Assembly: GCF_028816455.1 (NCBI RefSeq)
Contig: NZ_CP118246.1
Coordinates: 3,238,501-3,302,500 of the forward strand
Reading direction: 5' to 3'
DNA length: 64,000 bases
Source of the DNA: Devosia algicola
GTDB lineage: Bacteria; Pseudomonadota; Alphaproteobacteria; Rhizobiales; Devosiaceae
This document shows, piece by piece, positions 19,430 through 29,503 of this stretch. Numbering within the stretch: the stretch's first letter is position 1; every line of letters begins with the position of its first letter. The notes beneath the pieces are model-generated. The model saw only the letters and a list, made by a program, of their open reading frames with translations. It made no database searches and was not told where the DNA came from. Made by a program: the position numbers and the translations under genes.

Positions 19430-20748
19430 ATGACTAAACGAACCACAAACCGGCTAAACAGAATGAGCGTGGCGTTAATTGTTAGTGTCTTGACGTGCAG
19501 CACGGCAGTCGCCCCCGCGCTAGGTAACGAATTGAGCGGAAATATTAGCTTCTCGTGGTGGGGTTCTACGAGCAGAAACGACAAAATTGAGAAAATCGTA
19601 AAAATGTTTGAGGCGGAAAACCCAAATGTTTCAATTAGCGGTGAGCCCGGAGATTTTGGCAGCTACTGGGATAAATTGACAGTCAGAAGCGCAAGCGGCA
19701 ACCAACCTTGTGCAATTACTATGCAGTCTCGATTGGCACCACAATATTCAGATCCCGCCCTACTACTACCCTTGGACGATCTCGTTGCGTCGGGTGATCT
19801 TGATGTCAGCGGGATCGACCAAGCTATCCTCGATGGCGGCCGTGGTGCCGATGGCAATCTATACTTCATTCCGCACGGCATCTTCTATAACACAATTATC
19901 GCGAACAAGACCGCAATCGAAGCGACAGGAATGACACTCCCAACCGCCGACTGGAATTGGGTCGATTTCGATGAATATACCCGAGAATTGTCAACGCATT
20001 TGGACGGTGGGACTTTGGCGGTTGCTAACAATGGCAGGGACATCGCATTGTTTTCGGCGTGGGTGTACGGTAGGGGCGAAAAGTTGTTCAACGCGGACGG
20101 TTCGATTGGATTCAGCAAGGAAACTCTTGTCGACTATTTCGACCTTTGGGAGCGTTTGCGCCAAGATGGCATCACAGAACCAGCTGACCAGATGGCCGAA
20201 GTTGGCACGACTCTCGAAACCTCGCTCATTGCGCAGGGCAAAGTTCTGATCGACACAAAAGCTGCCAATCAACTGGACGCCATTCAGCGCGTTTTAGACG
20301 TTGCGGTCCCAGGTGATCAGGCTCGTTTTGTTGACAAACCCGGTTGGTCCCGCCGGGTTCGGCGATGTCATCGGAACCAACGGTTTGGCGATCGGTGCAA
20401 ACTGCAAGGGATCGGATCTCGACGCCACGGTGGCCTGGATCAACTATTTCACCCAGGACCCGGAAGCGGCCCAAGTGTATGCTTCAGACAACGGGGCCGT
20501 TACGGTAGCCAGCCTCCGCGAGGCCCAGATGGCGGATCCCAAATACTACACCTGGGCAGCGCCAATCGATGACTATACTCGGCGACGTCAGCCCGCACGC
20601 CAAAACGGAACTCTTTCCTGCAGGCGGTCGCACCGCGCTTAGCAGCGCTCTTATGAGCAACTATGAAGCTGTTGCATTTGGTCAGATATCCACATCCGAA
20701 GCCGCAGATAGGCTCATTTCGCAAGTCGAGCAGACTGTCCAAGACTGA
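19430..20748 (+). CDS. Sugar ABC transporter substrate-binding protein, frameshifted
   Basis: A periplasmic family-1 binding protein. The N-terminus has a signal peptide with hydrophobic core VALIVSVLTCSTAVAP and a likely cleavage after ALG. The mature part starts ISFSWWGSTSRNDKIEKIV, as in MalE/UgpB-like proteins. The frame breaks near 20335 and again near 20575; the rest reads GFGDVIGTNGLAIGAN, ATVAWINYFTQDPEAAQVYA and then NYEAVAFGQISTSEAADRLI to the stop at 20746-20748, giving about 439 residues. It is the first gene of an importer with two permeases and an ATPase. A strong stem-loop follows before the permease genes. Confidence 0.85.
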
Positions 20749-20755
20749 TAACGCT

Positions 20756-20786
20756 GGACGGGCAACAATCTTTGCGTTGCCCGTCC
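20756..20786 (+). terminator. Intercistronic stem-loop after the binding-protein gene
   Basis: Perfect 11-base arms GGACGGGCAAC (20756-20766) and GTTGCCCGTCC (20776-20786) enclose a 9-base loop and are followed by TTTC. It starts eight bases after the stop. In such operons a hairpin here often lowers downstream expression or protects the binding-protein mRNA, giving more binding protein than permease. Confidence 0.7.
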
Positions 20787-20814
20787 TTTCTGCTGTGAGC
20801 GCAGGAGTACAGAT

Positions 20815-21780
20815 ATGTCTCAGCCTACGTCGACAGGTGGACTAGAAATCACACACCCTCAGAGCAAATCCATGAAAAATCGGCCTAAGAGAAAGTTGAC
20901 ACCACAGCAACTAGAAAATAGAACGGCCTATTTGTTTCTCACGCCTTGGTTTTTAGGGTTAATTTTTATTACCATCGGACCCGTTCTCGCATCTTTATAC
21001 TTATCGTTTACCCGCTATAACATCCTTCGTCCGCCACGTTGGATAGGATTCGAAAATTATTACAATATACTCTTTATGGATCGCCAGTTCTGGACATCTG
21101 TCAAAGTCACTTTCTTCTATGTCGGATGGTCTGTGCCCTTGGTTCTCATCATGTCATTGGCTGTGGCGACTGTGCTCAACCGCGGACTGGCGTTGCTACC
21201 AATCTATCGATCCATCTTCTACATTCCATCGCTTATGGGGGGCAGCGTGGGGATCGGATTGTTGTGGCGCGAAGTTTTTGGAGCGCAAGGCGTGTTCAAC
21301 GACGCACTTGCTATATTTGGTATGGCTGGTCGAAGCTGGATTGCGATACCGGAAACCGCACCATGGATACTCGTAACACTCAACGTGTGGACGTTCGGCG
21401 CATCAATGGTAATATTCTTGGCTGCGCTAAGACAAATTCCTGCTTCTTTGTATGAGGCCGCCTCGATTGATGGTGCGTCGGCTTGGACGCGATTTCGTCG
21501 AATAACCATTCCGATGTTAACGCCCATCGTGTTTTTTAACGCGGTATTGCTGACAATTCAATCGTTCCAGTCTTTCACCCAGTCATACATTGTATCTGGC
21601 GGAACTGGGGGGCCGGCGGATAGCACACTACTCTACTCTTTGTACCTCTATCAACGGGCATTTGTGCAACTGGACATGGGATATGGGTCGGCCATGGCAT
21701 GGATACTACTCCTGTCGATTGCATCATTTACAGGGCTGATATTTTGGTCGGCAAAATACTGGGTATTTTATGGTGAATAG
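20815..21780 (+). CDS. Sugar ABC transporter permease (MalF/UgpA type)
   Basis: A 321-residue inner-membrane permease with six expected helices (for example AYLFLTPWFLGLIFITIGPVL near residues 39-59). The EAA loop that contacts the ATPase reads YEAASIDGASAWTRFRRITI near residue 216, with the conserved Gly. A basic N-terminal tail precedes the first helix. The start ATG 20815 follows a GCAGGAG site. Its end overlaps the start of the second permease gene, indicating coupled translation. Confidence 0.9.
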   Translation: MSQPTSTGGLEITHPQSKSMKNRPKRKLTPQQLENRTAYLFLTPWFLGLIFITIGPVLASLYLSFTRYNILRPPRWIGFENYYNILFMDRQFWTSVKVTFFYVGWSVPLVLIMSLAVATVLNRGLALLPIYRSIFYIPSLMGGSVGIGLLWREVFGAQGVFNDALAIFGMAGRSWIAIPETAPWILVTLNVWTFGASMVIFLAALRQIPASLYEAASIDGASAWTRFRRITIPMLTPIVFFNAVLLTIQSFQSFTQSYIVSGGTGGPADSTLLYSLYLYQRAFVQLDMGYGSAMAWILLLSIASFTGLIFWSAKYWVFYGE

Positions 21781-22662
21781 TATCAGTCCCCCAAGAAAAT
21801 TCTATATGTTCAAGAAAGGCCTAGGTAAAATCTCACCACCTATGGCTGCCCTAGCGCACATTGGTTTGATCATATTAGCTTTGATAATGCTCTATCCGGT
21901 CATTTGGATGGTATTGGCGTCATTGCGACCGCAAGCTGAAATATTTTTGGACAAGAGTTTAGTTCCTAACAACTGGACCCTGGAAAACTATATAAACGGC
22001 TGGAATTTCTTTGGTGACACCACGTTTGCAACGTTCTTTGTAAATTCGTTCATCATAAGTGGATTGGCTATTGTTGGTAACGTCATGGCTGCGTGTCTTT
22101 GCGGATATGCTTTCGCTAGACTGAAGTTCAAGTGGCAATCTTTGTGGTTTGCGATAATGATCGGTTCGATGATGCTGCCTTTTCATGCACAGTTGATCCC
22201 TCAGTATATACTTTTCGTTAAAATTGGTTGGGTCAATACTTTCCTGCCTCTGGTTGTTCCAAAATTTTTGGCTACCGATTCGTTTTTTATCTTCCTAATG
22301 GTCCAATTCATGAGGACTTTGCCGCGTGAACTGGAGCAGGCCGCGATGATTGACGGGGCATCGTACTGGCAAAGATTCACACGAATTATACTTCCCCTGT
22401 GCGTCCCCGCGATTGTAACAACATCCATATTTACATTCATAAATACGTATAATGATTTTTTGAGCCAGTTGATATACTTATCAGGTTTAGACAACATGAC
22501 GGTTTCTTTGGCTCTTCGTTTGTTTATCGACGCGGGGGAGGTGACTCGTATTTCGGCAGCATGTTTGCCATGGCCACACTAGCTATCGGGCCCATGTTGG
22601 GATTCTTCATTGCCACCCAACGGTACCTCGTCGAAGGCGTGGCCACCCAGGGCTTTAAGTAA
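21770..22662 (+). CDS. Sugar ABC transporter permease (MalG/UgpE type), frameshifted near the end
   Basis: The second permease of the importer, about 297 residues. Helices include IGLIILALIMLYPVIWMVLA; the EAA motif is LEQAAMIDGASYWQRFTRII. The frame breaks near 22545, where a run of G lies; the true C-terminus reads DSYFGSMFAMATLAIGPMLG and then the usual MalG ending QRYLVEGVATQGFK at 22662. Without this correction the protein would lack its last helix. It precedes the ATPase gene by ten bases. Confidence 0.87.
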
Positions 22663-22672
22663 AGGAAACACC

Positions 22673-23866
22673 ATGGCGAATGTCATCTTGAAAGATTTGA
22701 CCAAACGATATGGAGGGGGCGCGCTAACAGCGGTTAGCAGCCTCAACCTGAGCATCGAGGATGGTGAATTTCTTGTGCTTGTTGGCCCGTCGGGGTGCGG
22801 AAAGTCAACCGCATTGCGTATGATTGCGGGACTGGAGGAGATCACAAGTGGGGAAGTTTCAATCAACGACAATGTCGTAAATGACGTACATGCGAAAGAC
22901 CGCGACATAGCTATGGTATTTCAAAATTATGCGCTGTACCCACACATGTCAGTATATGACAACATGGCATTTGCGCTGCAGATCGCAAAGTTTCCATCTG
23001 AAGAAATCAAAAAGAAAGTCCATGAAGTCGCCGCAATTTTGCAGCTGGAGCCGTTCCTGAAACGCCGCCCGGGTCAACTGTCAGGCGGACAACGCCAGCG
23101 CGTGGCCATGGGACGGGCTATCGTGCGTCAACCGTCGGTTTTTCTCATGGATGAGCCACTTTCGAACCTCGATGCAAAACTGCGGGTACAGATGAGGTCG
23201 GAAATTGCCCGGATCCAGGATAGGCTCCAAGTTACTACAATTTACGTCACCCATGATCAAATCGAAGCTATGACCATGGGCGACAGGGTAGCACTAATGA
23301 AGGACGGAATGTTGCAGCAAGTTGATACACCAAGCAACATTTACGGGCGGCCGGCAAATACTTTTGTAGCGTCGTTCATCGGATCGCCGGCAATGAACCT
23401 GTTTCACGCAAATATTGGCGATCCGTTGGCCGACGGAGCTTCCTTAAGGCTTGGGTCGCATCAACTGCATATCCCTCAAAAGGTGTTTGAGGTGCGTTCC
23501 GAATTGAAGGAATATTTCAATCGCGATGTGATTGCTGGCATTCGACCCGAAGATATGGATGATGCCGCACTTACGAATTCTCACCCCGATAACGAAACTA
23601 TTTCGGCCCGGATAGTGCTCGCCGAAGCATTAGGGTCCGACATTATCATTCATCTGGACTTCGATGCCAAAATGGCCGAAGTAATCGACCCCGACACGTT
23701 GTCTGACATTTCAAAGTCACTTGATGGCGAAAATGCAGGGATTTGCGTCGCGCGCTTTGACGCAAAATCCCAAGCTAAAGCAGGCGAGACTGTCAAGGTC
23801 AGCGTTGATTGTGAACGTCTTCACTTTTTTGACTCCGAAACCGGTCTGGCAATCCGGGGGGATTAG
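22673..23866 (+). CDS. Sugar ABC transporter ATP-binding protein (MalK/UgpC type)
   Basis: A roughly 397-residue ATPase that drives the importer. Walker A is VGPSGCGKST, the signature is LSGGQRQRVAMGRAI, Walker B is SVFLMDEPLSNLD, and the switch His is in VYVTHDQIEAMT. A C-terminal regulatory domain of about 130 residues with a GIRPEDM segment is typical of MalK-like proteins. The open frame extends upstream to 22610, but ATG 22673 gives the family start MANVILKDLTKRYGGG and is preceded by AAAGGAAA. The frame is intact. Confidence 0.92.
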   Translation: MANVILKDLTKRYGGGALTAVSSLNLSIEDGEFLVLVGPSGCGKSTALRMIAGLEEITSGEVSINDNVVNDVHAKDRDIAMVFQNYALYPHMSVYDNMAFALQIAKFPSEEIKKKVHEVAAILQLEPFLKRRPGQLSGGQRQRVAMGRAIVRQPSVFLMDEPLSNLDAKLRVQMRSEIARIQDRLQVTTIYVTHDQIEAMTMGDRVALMKDGMLQQVDTPSNIYGRPANTFVASFIGSPAMNLFHANIGDPLADGASLRLGSHQLHIPQKVFEVRSELKEYFNRDVIAGIRPEDMDDAALTNSHPDNETISARIVLAEALGSDIIIHLDFDAKMAEVIDPDTLSDISKSLDGENAGICVARFDAKSQAKAGETVKVSVDCERLHFFDSETGLAIRGD

Positions 23867-24032
23867 CGTTCATCATCTGCCCGCGCGAACAGCGTAGTTC
23901 TGCGATTTCATGGCAGTCGCATTTTCTAAGTTGCTCCCCCACCGACAATCAAACGAAATCTGCTTCCTAGTCGAAATGTCCATTTGAACGACGCTACAAA
24001 GTATTTGTTGTGTATTGAGGCCAAATTTTTGA

Positions 24033-24704
24033 TTGCAGGCTCGAAAGATAAAACGTAGATCGCTGCATGAAGAAATTGTGCCACAGCTAAGGATGATGGT
24101 TGTTGAGGGACGTTGGAGTGTTGGGGAAAAACTTCCTGAGCTTCAGTTGAGTGAAGAGTTAGGCGTATCGCGTACCCCGGTTCGCGAGGCGGTAAATATC
24201 CTGGCTGCGGAAGGGCTTTTGGTGGTGAGGCCCAGAGTTGGCGCCAGTATCAAGGTCCTCAGGCCGAAAGAAGTTGAGCAACTTTTCGAAACGGCCGGAG
24301 CAATCGAGGCGGCCGCGGCGCGTTTCGCGGTAGACAGGGCAAGTGCGAATGAGCTGGACCGTATCTCCGCGATTCATGCTAAGATGGTCAATAGATTTGA
24401 GCGAGGCGAGCGCGCTTGATATTTTGCGATGAACCAAAATATTCACATGCTCATCGTCGCCGCTGCCGGTAGCGAAGTTCTCAGCGACCTTCATGAAAAG
24501 CTGCTCATGCGTATGCGCCGAATTCGATTTGCCTGCACTAATGACGCGGACGGTTGGAAAAGCGCGCTGGAAGAACATGAGGAAATGTTGTCGGCTCTCA
24601 AAAATCGCAACGTCGAGCATCTAACCAGTCTCCTGACAGCCCATATGGACAGGGGTTGGATGCGCGTGCGAGATTTTGTCAAATTGGAATACGAACAACG
24701 CTAG
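24033..24704 (+). CDS. GntR-family (FadR/FCD type) regulator, frameshifted
   Basis: A winged-helix regulator of about 223 residues starting at a TTG. The DNA-binding domain reads VVEGRWSVGEKLPELQLSEE then GVSRTPVREAVNILAAEGLL, a textbook GntR motif. The FCD ligand domain begins EQLFETAGAIEAAAARFAVD. The frame breaks near 24415 and continues FAMNQNIHMLIVAAAGSEVL, which holds a metal-binding His region (N-x-x-IH), to the end at 24704. FCD regulators often sense uronates and related acids, which fits the locus. It lies 166 bases after the ATPase gene on the same strand. Confidence 0.8.
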
Positions 24705-25053
24705 TGTGCCGACCTCGCATTCGTCTCGGTAAACGGCACAGCGCTTACGCCTTTCCGCTGAATAGTGCGTTCATTTCCGACCACGCGCTGCGGCAACATT
24801 GGGTCATTTCGCCTAAACCTTCAACACATCTGGTTTTGGAAATGGCGCTGCGACGCTTGACTACACTCGTTCACATCACGCGACAATCGTAACCAACACT
24901 TGCATGATCGCCGTATCGGAATGCAATCACGGGCTGCTGCTCAAGCCGAGAATACAAGTGGCCACCGCCAGTCGCTATCAGCGAAGATAAGCATCGACGA
25001 TGGGCAAGCGGTGGACTGATCCGTATTCTGCCGCCTGCTGTAACAGTTTACTC
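24705..25053. other. Non-coding stretch, nothing recognised
   Basis: This 349-base stretch lies between the convergent GntR gene and the DUF5060/DUF4038 gene. Short open frames are present on both strands, but none has a recognisable domain or a good ribosome site. I see no tRNA, clear terminator or repeat. Confidence 0.5.
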
Positions 25054-26856
25054 TCAATCAATCGCTTCAAGCATCAGGCCCCAGTCGGTGGTATTATCCG
25101 GACGCGTCGGCAACGGCAGAAGCATGCTCATAGGGGTCTGGACTTGGACGGTCTGGGGCAGCCAATGCCCGGTGCGAGGATCAAACCATGTCGCTTTGTA
25201 TCGCTGACACTGCTGTTTGGTTCCACGCATCTCGATGGACTCGGCACAATTGGCCTCAAAATAGATCATAAACCAGGTCTTGTCTTTATTACCCGCTGCG
25301 TAGCACCAGCCTTCATAGCCCCTGACCGTTCCGTTGCGGTTGGGAATTAGATGTTCAGAATTGGGAACAAGGTCATAAAGAGCGTCACCTTTGACATGTG
25401 CAAACTTTGTCAAATGCTGCACGGTCCGACCAGAACTCCATTTAAATGAGTCCCACATGATGCTTCGTGAGTTTTCCTCGATTGACGATTGCCAGATGCC
25501 GTCACACCCGTAAATATAGCCGGCAAATCCTCCGGACAGTAAGCTGCCGTACATGCCGGATCGCACGTACATATCGTCCTCGAGCGTGTCTCCTTTTTTG
25601 CAGTTTTGAGGTATCAATCCTAACGTGGAGCCCGAATAATAGGGTTCACCATTTAAAGCTGGGTGCACTGGGTCTGCATTGAACTGTTCCGTAAGATACC
25701 AATACGCATAATGTTCGCGCGCATTTCCGATTTGATGAATATCGAGCCAGCGGCACTCCTCCGGACCTCCGAAGTTGACCAGGGTTGACGGGCCGGGATT
25801 TGCCGAGAGCATAGTGCCAAATGGTGGTTTACCCCAGCGGTCCACCACAAGGTTGCAGGGTTCGTTGTATTCCCGGCTTGGAATTGTACCCTTATAGGAA
25901 TCGAAGTGAATTGGACTTAAGATCGCATTGTGCGCCTGATAACGTGCAAAGATAAATTGCACGAACCGTGCGTAGCTTTCCGGCCAATCGTGATATTTTT
26001 TCCACATTAGACCGGTATCGCGCCGCGCCACCTCAACAAATGGAACAAAGCCCATCTCGAATATTATGTCCATTTTCTTGTCGAGAATTTTAAAGTATTC
26101 TGGATTGACCTTGTCATAGTCTGGCACAATATTTTCGAACTCAGGTACCTTCCCAGGAAATTCAAAAGGCCGACCACCCTCATTGTGCATAGGCATAGCC
26201 GATCCATTTTTTACCGGCCATGCACTTCTAATGCACAGTCCCTCGTCATCGGACAGGTTGGCGGGTTGCCCGTCGTCGTCCCAACACGGTTGCACTGTGA
26301 TGAGCGCAACAGAATTGAAACCTTGCTCTTTGCGGAATTGCAAATAGTCCGCAATTGAAGAATTAGGACCAAGGTCGGTGTTGATATCGCCGTTCGGCAA
26401 TGGAAAGCGGAACGAAGGAACTGACCACCAGGTATCGCCGACCAAGAAGAATGGCGTTCCATCAGCATATTGCAGTCCGCGTCCATTCTTGCCAATGCCA
26501 ACCATGCCGCGTCGGTTTGGGTTCGCCTCGATTTCATCCACACTCCAGCCTGCTGCAGTGAAAGCGCCAGACTTGTTGCTAAGCCCCAAATCACCAGACT
26601 TGGACCCACTTGTCCACGTCCACTTTCCTGGTGCTGAAGCCGCAACGCGAACGCAAAATTGCTGGCTACCGTTCCAGAAACCAAAGACTCGCTTGCTAAA
26701 GTCAGGACCTTTTAGGTCAATCCAAATTTCCTCTTCGACATAGGCATTCTGATAGCTTTCCGCGGCTTCAAAACAAATCTCAAATGGTTGCCAAATACGG
26801 ACTTCTGGGGTGTCTGTCGGCGTGTAAACGGCTGGCATTGAGATGCGTCCTTCCAT
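25054..26856 (-). CDS. DUF5060/DUF4038 glycoside hydrolase (apiosidase-like)
   Basis: A 600-residue enzyme. The first 90 residues form a DUF5060 beta-sandwich (VYTPTDTPEVRIWQPFEICF and APGKWTWTSGSKSG). Then a (beta/alpha)8 barrel of the DUF4038 type follows, opening with QYADGTPFFLVGDTWWSVPS and carrying FNSVALITVQPCWDDDGQ, DIIFEMGFVPFVEVARRD and NGEPYYSG, the last probably holding a catalytic Glu. A small C-terminal beta domain ends the protein. The DUF4038 fold is that of GH140 apiosidases acting on pectic side chains. No signal peptide is seen, so it may work inside the cell on imported oligosaccharides. ATG 26838 (SMPAV) is an alternative start. Confidence 0.75.
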   Translation of the reverse strand: MEGRISMPAVYTPTDTPEVRIWQPFEICFEAAESYQNAYVEEEIWIDLKGPDFSKRVFGFWNGSQQFCVRVAASAPGKWTWTSGSKSGDLGLSNKSGAFTAAGWSVDEIEANPNRRGMVGIGKNGRGLQYADGTPFFLVGDTWWSVPSFRFPLPNGDINTDLGPNSSIADYLQFRKEQGFNSVALITVQPCWDDDGQPANLSDDEGLCIRSAWPVKNGSAMPMHNEGGRPFEFPGKVPEFENIVPDYDKVNPEYFKILDKKMDIIFEMGFVPFVEVARRDTGLMWKKYHDWPESYARFVQFIFARYQAHNAILSPIHFDSYKGTIPSREYNEPCNLVVDRWGKPPFGTMLSANPGPSTLVNFGGPEECRWLDIHQIGNAREHYAYWYLTEQFNADPVHPALNGEPYYSGSTLGLIPQNCKKGDTLEDDMYVRSGMYGSLLSGGFAGYIYGCDGIWQSSIEENSRSIMWDSFKWSSGRTVQHLTKFAHVKGDALYDLVPNSEHLIPNRNGTVRGYEGWCYAAGNKDKTWFMIYFEANCAESIEMRGTKQQCQRYKATWFDPRTGHWLPQTVQVQTPMSMLLPLPTRPDNTTDWGLMLEAID

Positions 26857-27232
26857 AATTTGTAATTACAGGCTATCATCGTCAATGGGGAGTCAATTCC
26901 TTATTGAGGCGGAGAGCGACACATAAAGCCGGTACTAATCATCAAGAGGATGTTGATTTTGTTGAACCCTGCTTTGCTAACGAATTCAACTTGCGATTTG
27001 GCGGGCGACAGTTCGCGGATGCGTTCTTCAGGGAGGTGCGTGTGGCAAGTATTTGCGTACGGTTTATTGAAGGCTTGTCGCTCCGATCAGCAAGCGAATA
27101 TCTGTTTCTCTTGACTTATATCCCGCTGATGAACGGGATTGCGTTGTCGCTCCCGATCCGAGTTAGACTGCCCTTTGGGCGCTATTAATGATCTTCGACA
27201 TGCGCCGTAACGCTAGGCAAGTCACCTCACAT
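26857..27232. other. Non-coding stretch upstream of the DUF5060/DUF4038 gene
   Basis: About 376 bases hold the promoter side of the minus-strand hydrolase gene. A 94-codon open frame at 26904-27188 on the plus strand has no recognisable domain and odd composition, so I do not call it a gene. A small GCCC-TTT-GGGC hairpin lies near 27170-27181. Confidence 0.4.
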
Positions 27233-27530
27233 CAATGCGATGTGGACTGCCCCTAGCCCGGTAGACAGGTCCCGCCTATCCTTTGAGCATAGGAGGCAGC
27301 TTGTGAGCACACAGAGATTTACCCCAGAATTTAAGGAAGAAGCCGTCAGGCCGGTGGTTGAGCGGGGCGATCGCGTTCCGGATGCGGCGGCGCGCTTGGG
27401 CGTGTCGGCCCACAGTCTGTACAAATGGGTCAAGGCCGTGTCCCCCGACCGGTCCGAGCAGCAATCGCAGGAGCGAACGAGACTGCCTGGGGGACGAGAA
27501 TTTGAAGTCCAAATTCGCTGCCGTTTTCTG
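27233..27530 (+). mobile_element. Truncated IS3-family element with orfA fragment
   Basis: The IS end begins near 27238 with a TGTGGACTGCCCC-type terminus. OrfA starts at the GTG at 27303 and reads STQRFTPEFKEEAVRPVVE, then RLGVSAHSLYKWVKAVSPD, the usual helix-turn-helix. After about 60 residues the match fades, and the integrase gene's end is reached at 27531. No OrfB follows. The integrating element or a deletion probably cut it. Confidence 0.65.
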
Positions 27531-29198
27531 TCAGCTAGATATACTATAAAAAGCGAGCTTTTCGATCGCCAAATTCTTGGCTCGAAGAGTCGCGTCGCCG
27601 TAACCGTCTGATGCCGTGCGGCCCGCATGTCCTTGAATGCTGTCCACAATGTAGGGGTCCAGTCCAGCTTCGCGCGACAGCGTCTTGAAGCGGTGGCGCC
27701 AGCCATGACTGGGCTGGACGCCGGCGGGACTGAGCCCCTTGGCTTGTAGCCACTTTCCCACACTAGCGGATACGGCCTGAGCTGGACGCTTGTCTGGGGA
27801 ACCGGTGGGGGAATGAAAAAGAGGTCCTTCGGGTTGCGCTTCGACAAACTCCAGGAAGCCAATATCCTTGAGTTGTTGATGTATCGGTACGTTTCGGTAG
27901 TGTTTCCCTTTAACGTTGCCGGCCTCGGGCGTTATGTGCAGATAACAAATGCCGTCTTCGGTGCGGATGTCGGACCGCCGGAGCTGAAGGATTTCGCCGA
28001 CCCGGGCGCCAGTGAATGCGCACAACCAAGGACCCCAGCGCCTGGCAGCGGTAGTATGAGGTGATTCCCGATTCGCCGGGTTGTCGCGTGCTGGGGGTTG
28101 GTACGCCAAGCAGAATTTAAGAATTGTCAGGGCTTCCGAATCTGTGAATCCTTTTTCACGCGAAATGGGTTTGGCATACACGTGAACGCGAACGCCTTTC
28201 GCGACGTTTTCCGGTAGTTTGCGGTCAGCAACTGCATCAGATAGAACTGCTTTTAAAGACGCCAACCATACGTCTCTGACCGTTTTGGCGCTGAGTGTCT
28301 CAAGCTTCAAGTCTCGCCAGGCGATGACTTCCTCTGCGGTCAACCGGCGGGCGTCGTCGGATTGCTGGATCGACGACCCTTTCAACTCGCGGGTCTCTTT
28401 CAGAAACTGGAATAGATCATTGAAAACCGGGGTCCATCCCTTCCGCGCCGAGACACCACCGCCCTGATCTTCAAGCCGTTGGAGGTGCTGTTCAAGCAGT
28501 TGTTGAAGCGAGAGTGGTTCAACGAAGGGCGCAACTTCGACCTCCACGATTTCAGGAGCCAAGTGGGCTGGGTGAGTTAGTTGGTACGCAGGCACACCCT
28601 CATCTCGCTCATACATCTGGGCGAGAACCTCCAGTTCGGCTTCCGCGATGCTGCGCGCGATCTGACGCCACTCGGGTGAGCCTGATACCGCATTGATATT
28701 TCCGCGAAGGCGATATTGTCTTAAAAAATCCCCAAGTAGTTCTTCAAGCTGATCGTTACTTAGGGTTCCCGCAATGGCAGCACGAAGGTCTGCTACATAG
28801 GTATCGTTTATGCCAACCGTCGCCCACATTGGTTCCACATTCCGCATATACTCGTCGCGGGCCAGCCCTTCACCGTAATGCAACCTCGCCAGGTCGGTAG
28901 GGCTCAATGGCGCCGAACGTATTGCGGCGGACGCGGCCTCACGCTCGGTTTTTGTGAACAGTTGGCTTCTGGCATGATCCAGTCTGGCGTTAATTGTACA
29001 GAGTGCTGCAGGAAGCATAGACGTTGCCGCCCGTCGGTCAGCACCAAGGGCCTTGGTAAGTTCGCGCGCTTGGACAAACTCTCGAAGGCTCTGCCGGAAC
29101 GACCTTGCGAGCATAATATCGCCCATCGCGTTCCAATAAATATCTGATTTTACCAGCCATCCGGCACACCCATTTTGTAGCAAGAATGTGGTAGACAA
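27531..29198 (-). CDS. Tyrosine recombinase / phage-type integrase
   Basis: A 555-residue site-specific recombinase. The N-terminal half is helical and resembles core-binding regions of proteobacterial integrases (ARSFRQSLREFVQARELT). The catalytic domain holds the active-site Arg in CAFTGARVGEILQLRRSDIR, the His-x-x-Arg box in PSHGWRHRFKTLSREAG, a downstream His in SIQGHAGRT and the nucleophile Tyr in SDGYGD. The gene starts at a TTG (29198), or at an ATG at 29126, and lies 54 bases from the 3' end of tRNA-Thr. That placement is standard for islands integrated at a tRNA. The element should extend leftward. Confidence 0.85.
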   Translation of the reverse strand: MSTTFLLQNGCAGWLVKSDIYWNAMGDIMLARSFRQSLREFVQARELTKALGADRRAATSMLPAALCTINARLDHARSQLFTKTEREAASAAIRSAPLSPTDLARLHYGEGLARDEYMRNVEPMWATVGINDTYVADLRAAIAGTLSNDQLEELLGDFLRQYRLRGNINAVSGSPEWRQIARSIAEAELEVLAQMYERDEGVPAYQLTHPAHLAPEIVEVEVAPFVEPLSLQQLLEQHLQRLEDQGGGVSARKGWTPVFNDLFQFLKETRELKGSSIQQSDDARRLTAEEVIAWRDLKLETLSAKTVRDVWLASLKAVLSDAVADRKLPENVAKGVRVHVYAKPISREKGFTDSEALTILKFCLAYQPPARDNPANRESPHTTAARRWGPWLCAFTGARVGEILQLRRSDIRTEDGICYLHITPEAGNVKGKHYRNVPIHQQLKDIGFLEFVEAQPEGPLFHSPTGSPDKRPAQAVSASVGKWLQAKGLSPAGVQPSHGWRHRFKTLSREAGLDPYIVDSIQGHAGRTASDGYGDATLRAKNLAIEKLAFYSISS

Positions 29199-29252
29199 AA
29201 TGGGTATAACCGTTGAAAAATCAAGAGTCTGAATGATATCAAAGGATTAGCA

Positions 29253-29327
29253 TGGTGCTGCCGGACAGGATTGAACTGTCGGCCTCCCCCTTACCAAGGG
29301 GGTGCTCTACCACTGAGCTACGGCAGC
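29253..29327 (-). tRNA. tRNA-Thr (anticodon GGT)
   Basis: Read on the minus strand, the gene has an acceptor stem GCTGCCG/CGGCAGC, a D-arm AGCTCAGTGGTAGAGC, an anticodon stem CCCCT with loop TTGGTAA (anticodon GGT), a T-arm with TTCAATC, and an encoded CCA at 29253-29255. Length is 75 bases. It borders the tyrosine integrase gene and marks the left limit of the conserved core block. Confidence 0.95.
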
Positions 29328-29503
29328 ATTGTTGGCGCAAGGGGAGACCCACGCTCGGCACCGCGGCTCTACTGCCATAGGGTAAACCTCGACGCAAGGC
29401 CAAAAAGCGCATAAACTCAACTCGCCTACTGTCGCGCGCGCCGCAAAAATGCGACCAGCGCACACCAATCTGCCTCCTGCGCCCGTCCAACCCCCGAAAC
29501 ATC

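Noticed and set aside
26904..27188. Plus-strand open frame of 94 codons
   Set aside because: No recognisable domain, odd composition, and lies in the promoter side of the hydrolase gene.
12505..29200. Second copy of the tRNA-Thr 3' end marking the far end of the left island
   Set aside because: I looked for the tRNA 3' sequence in the gene boundaries and found none; it may lie outside the window.
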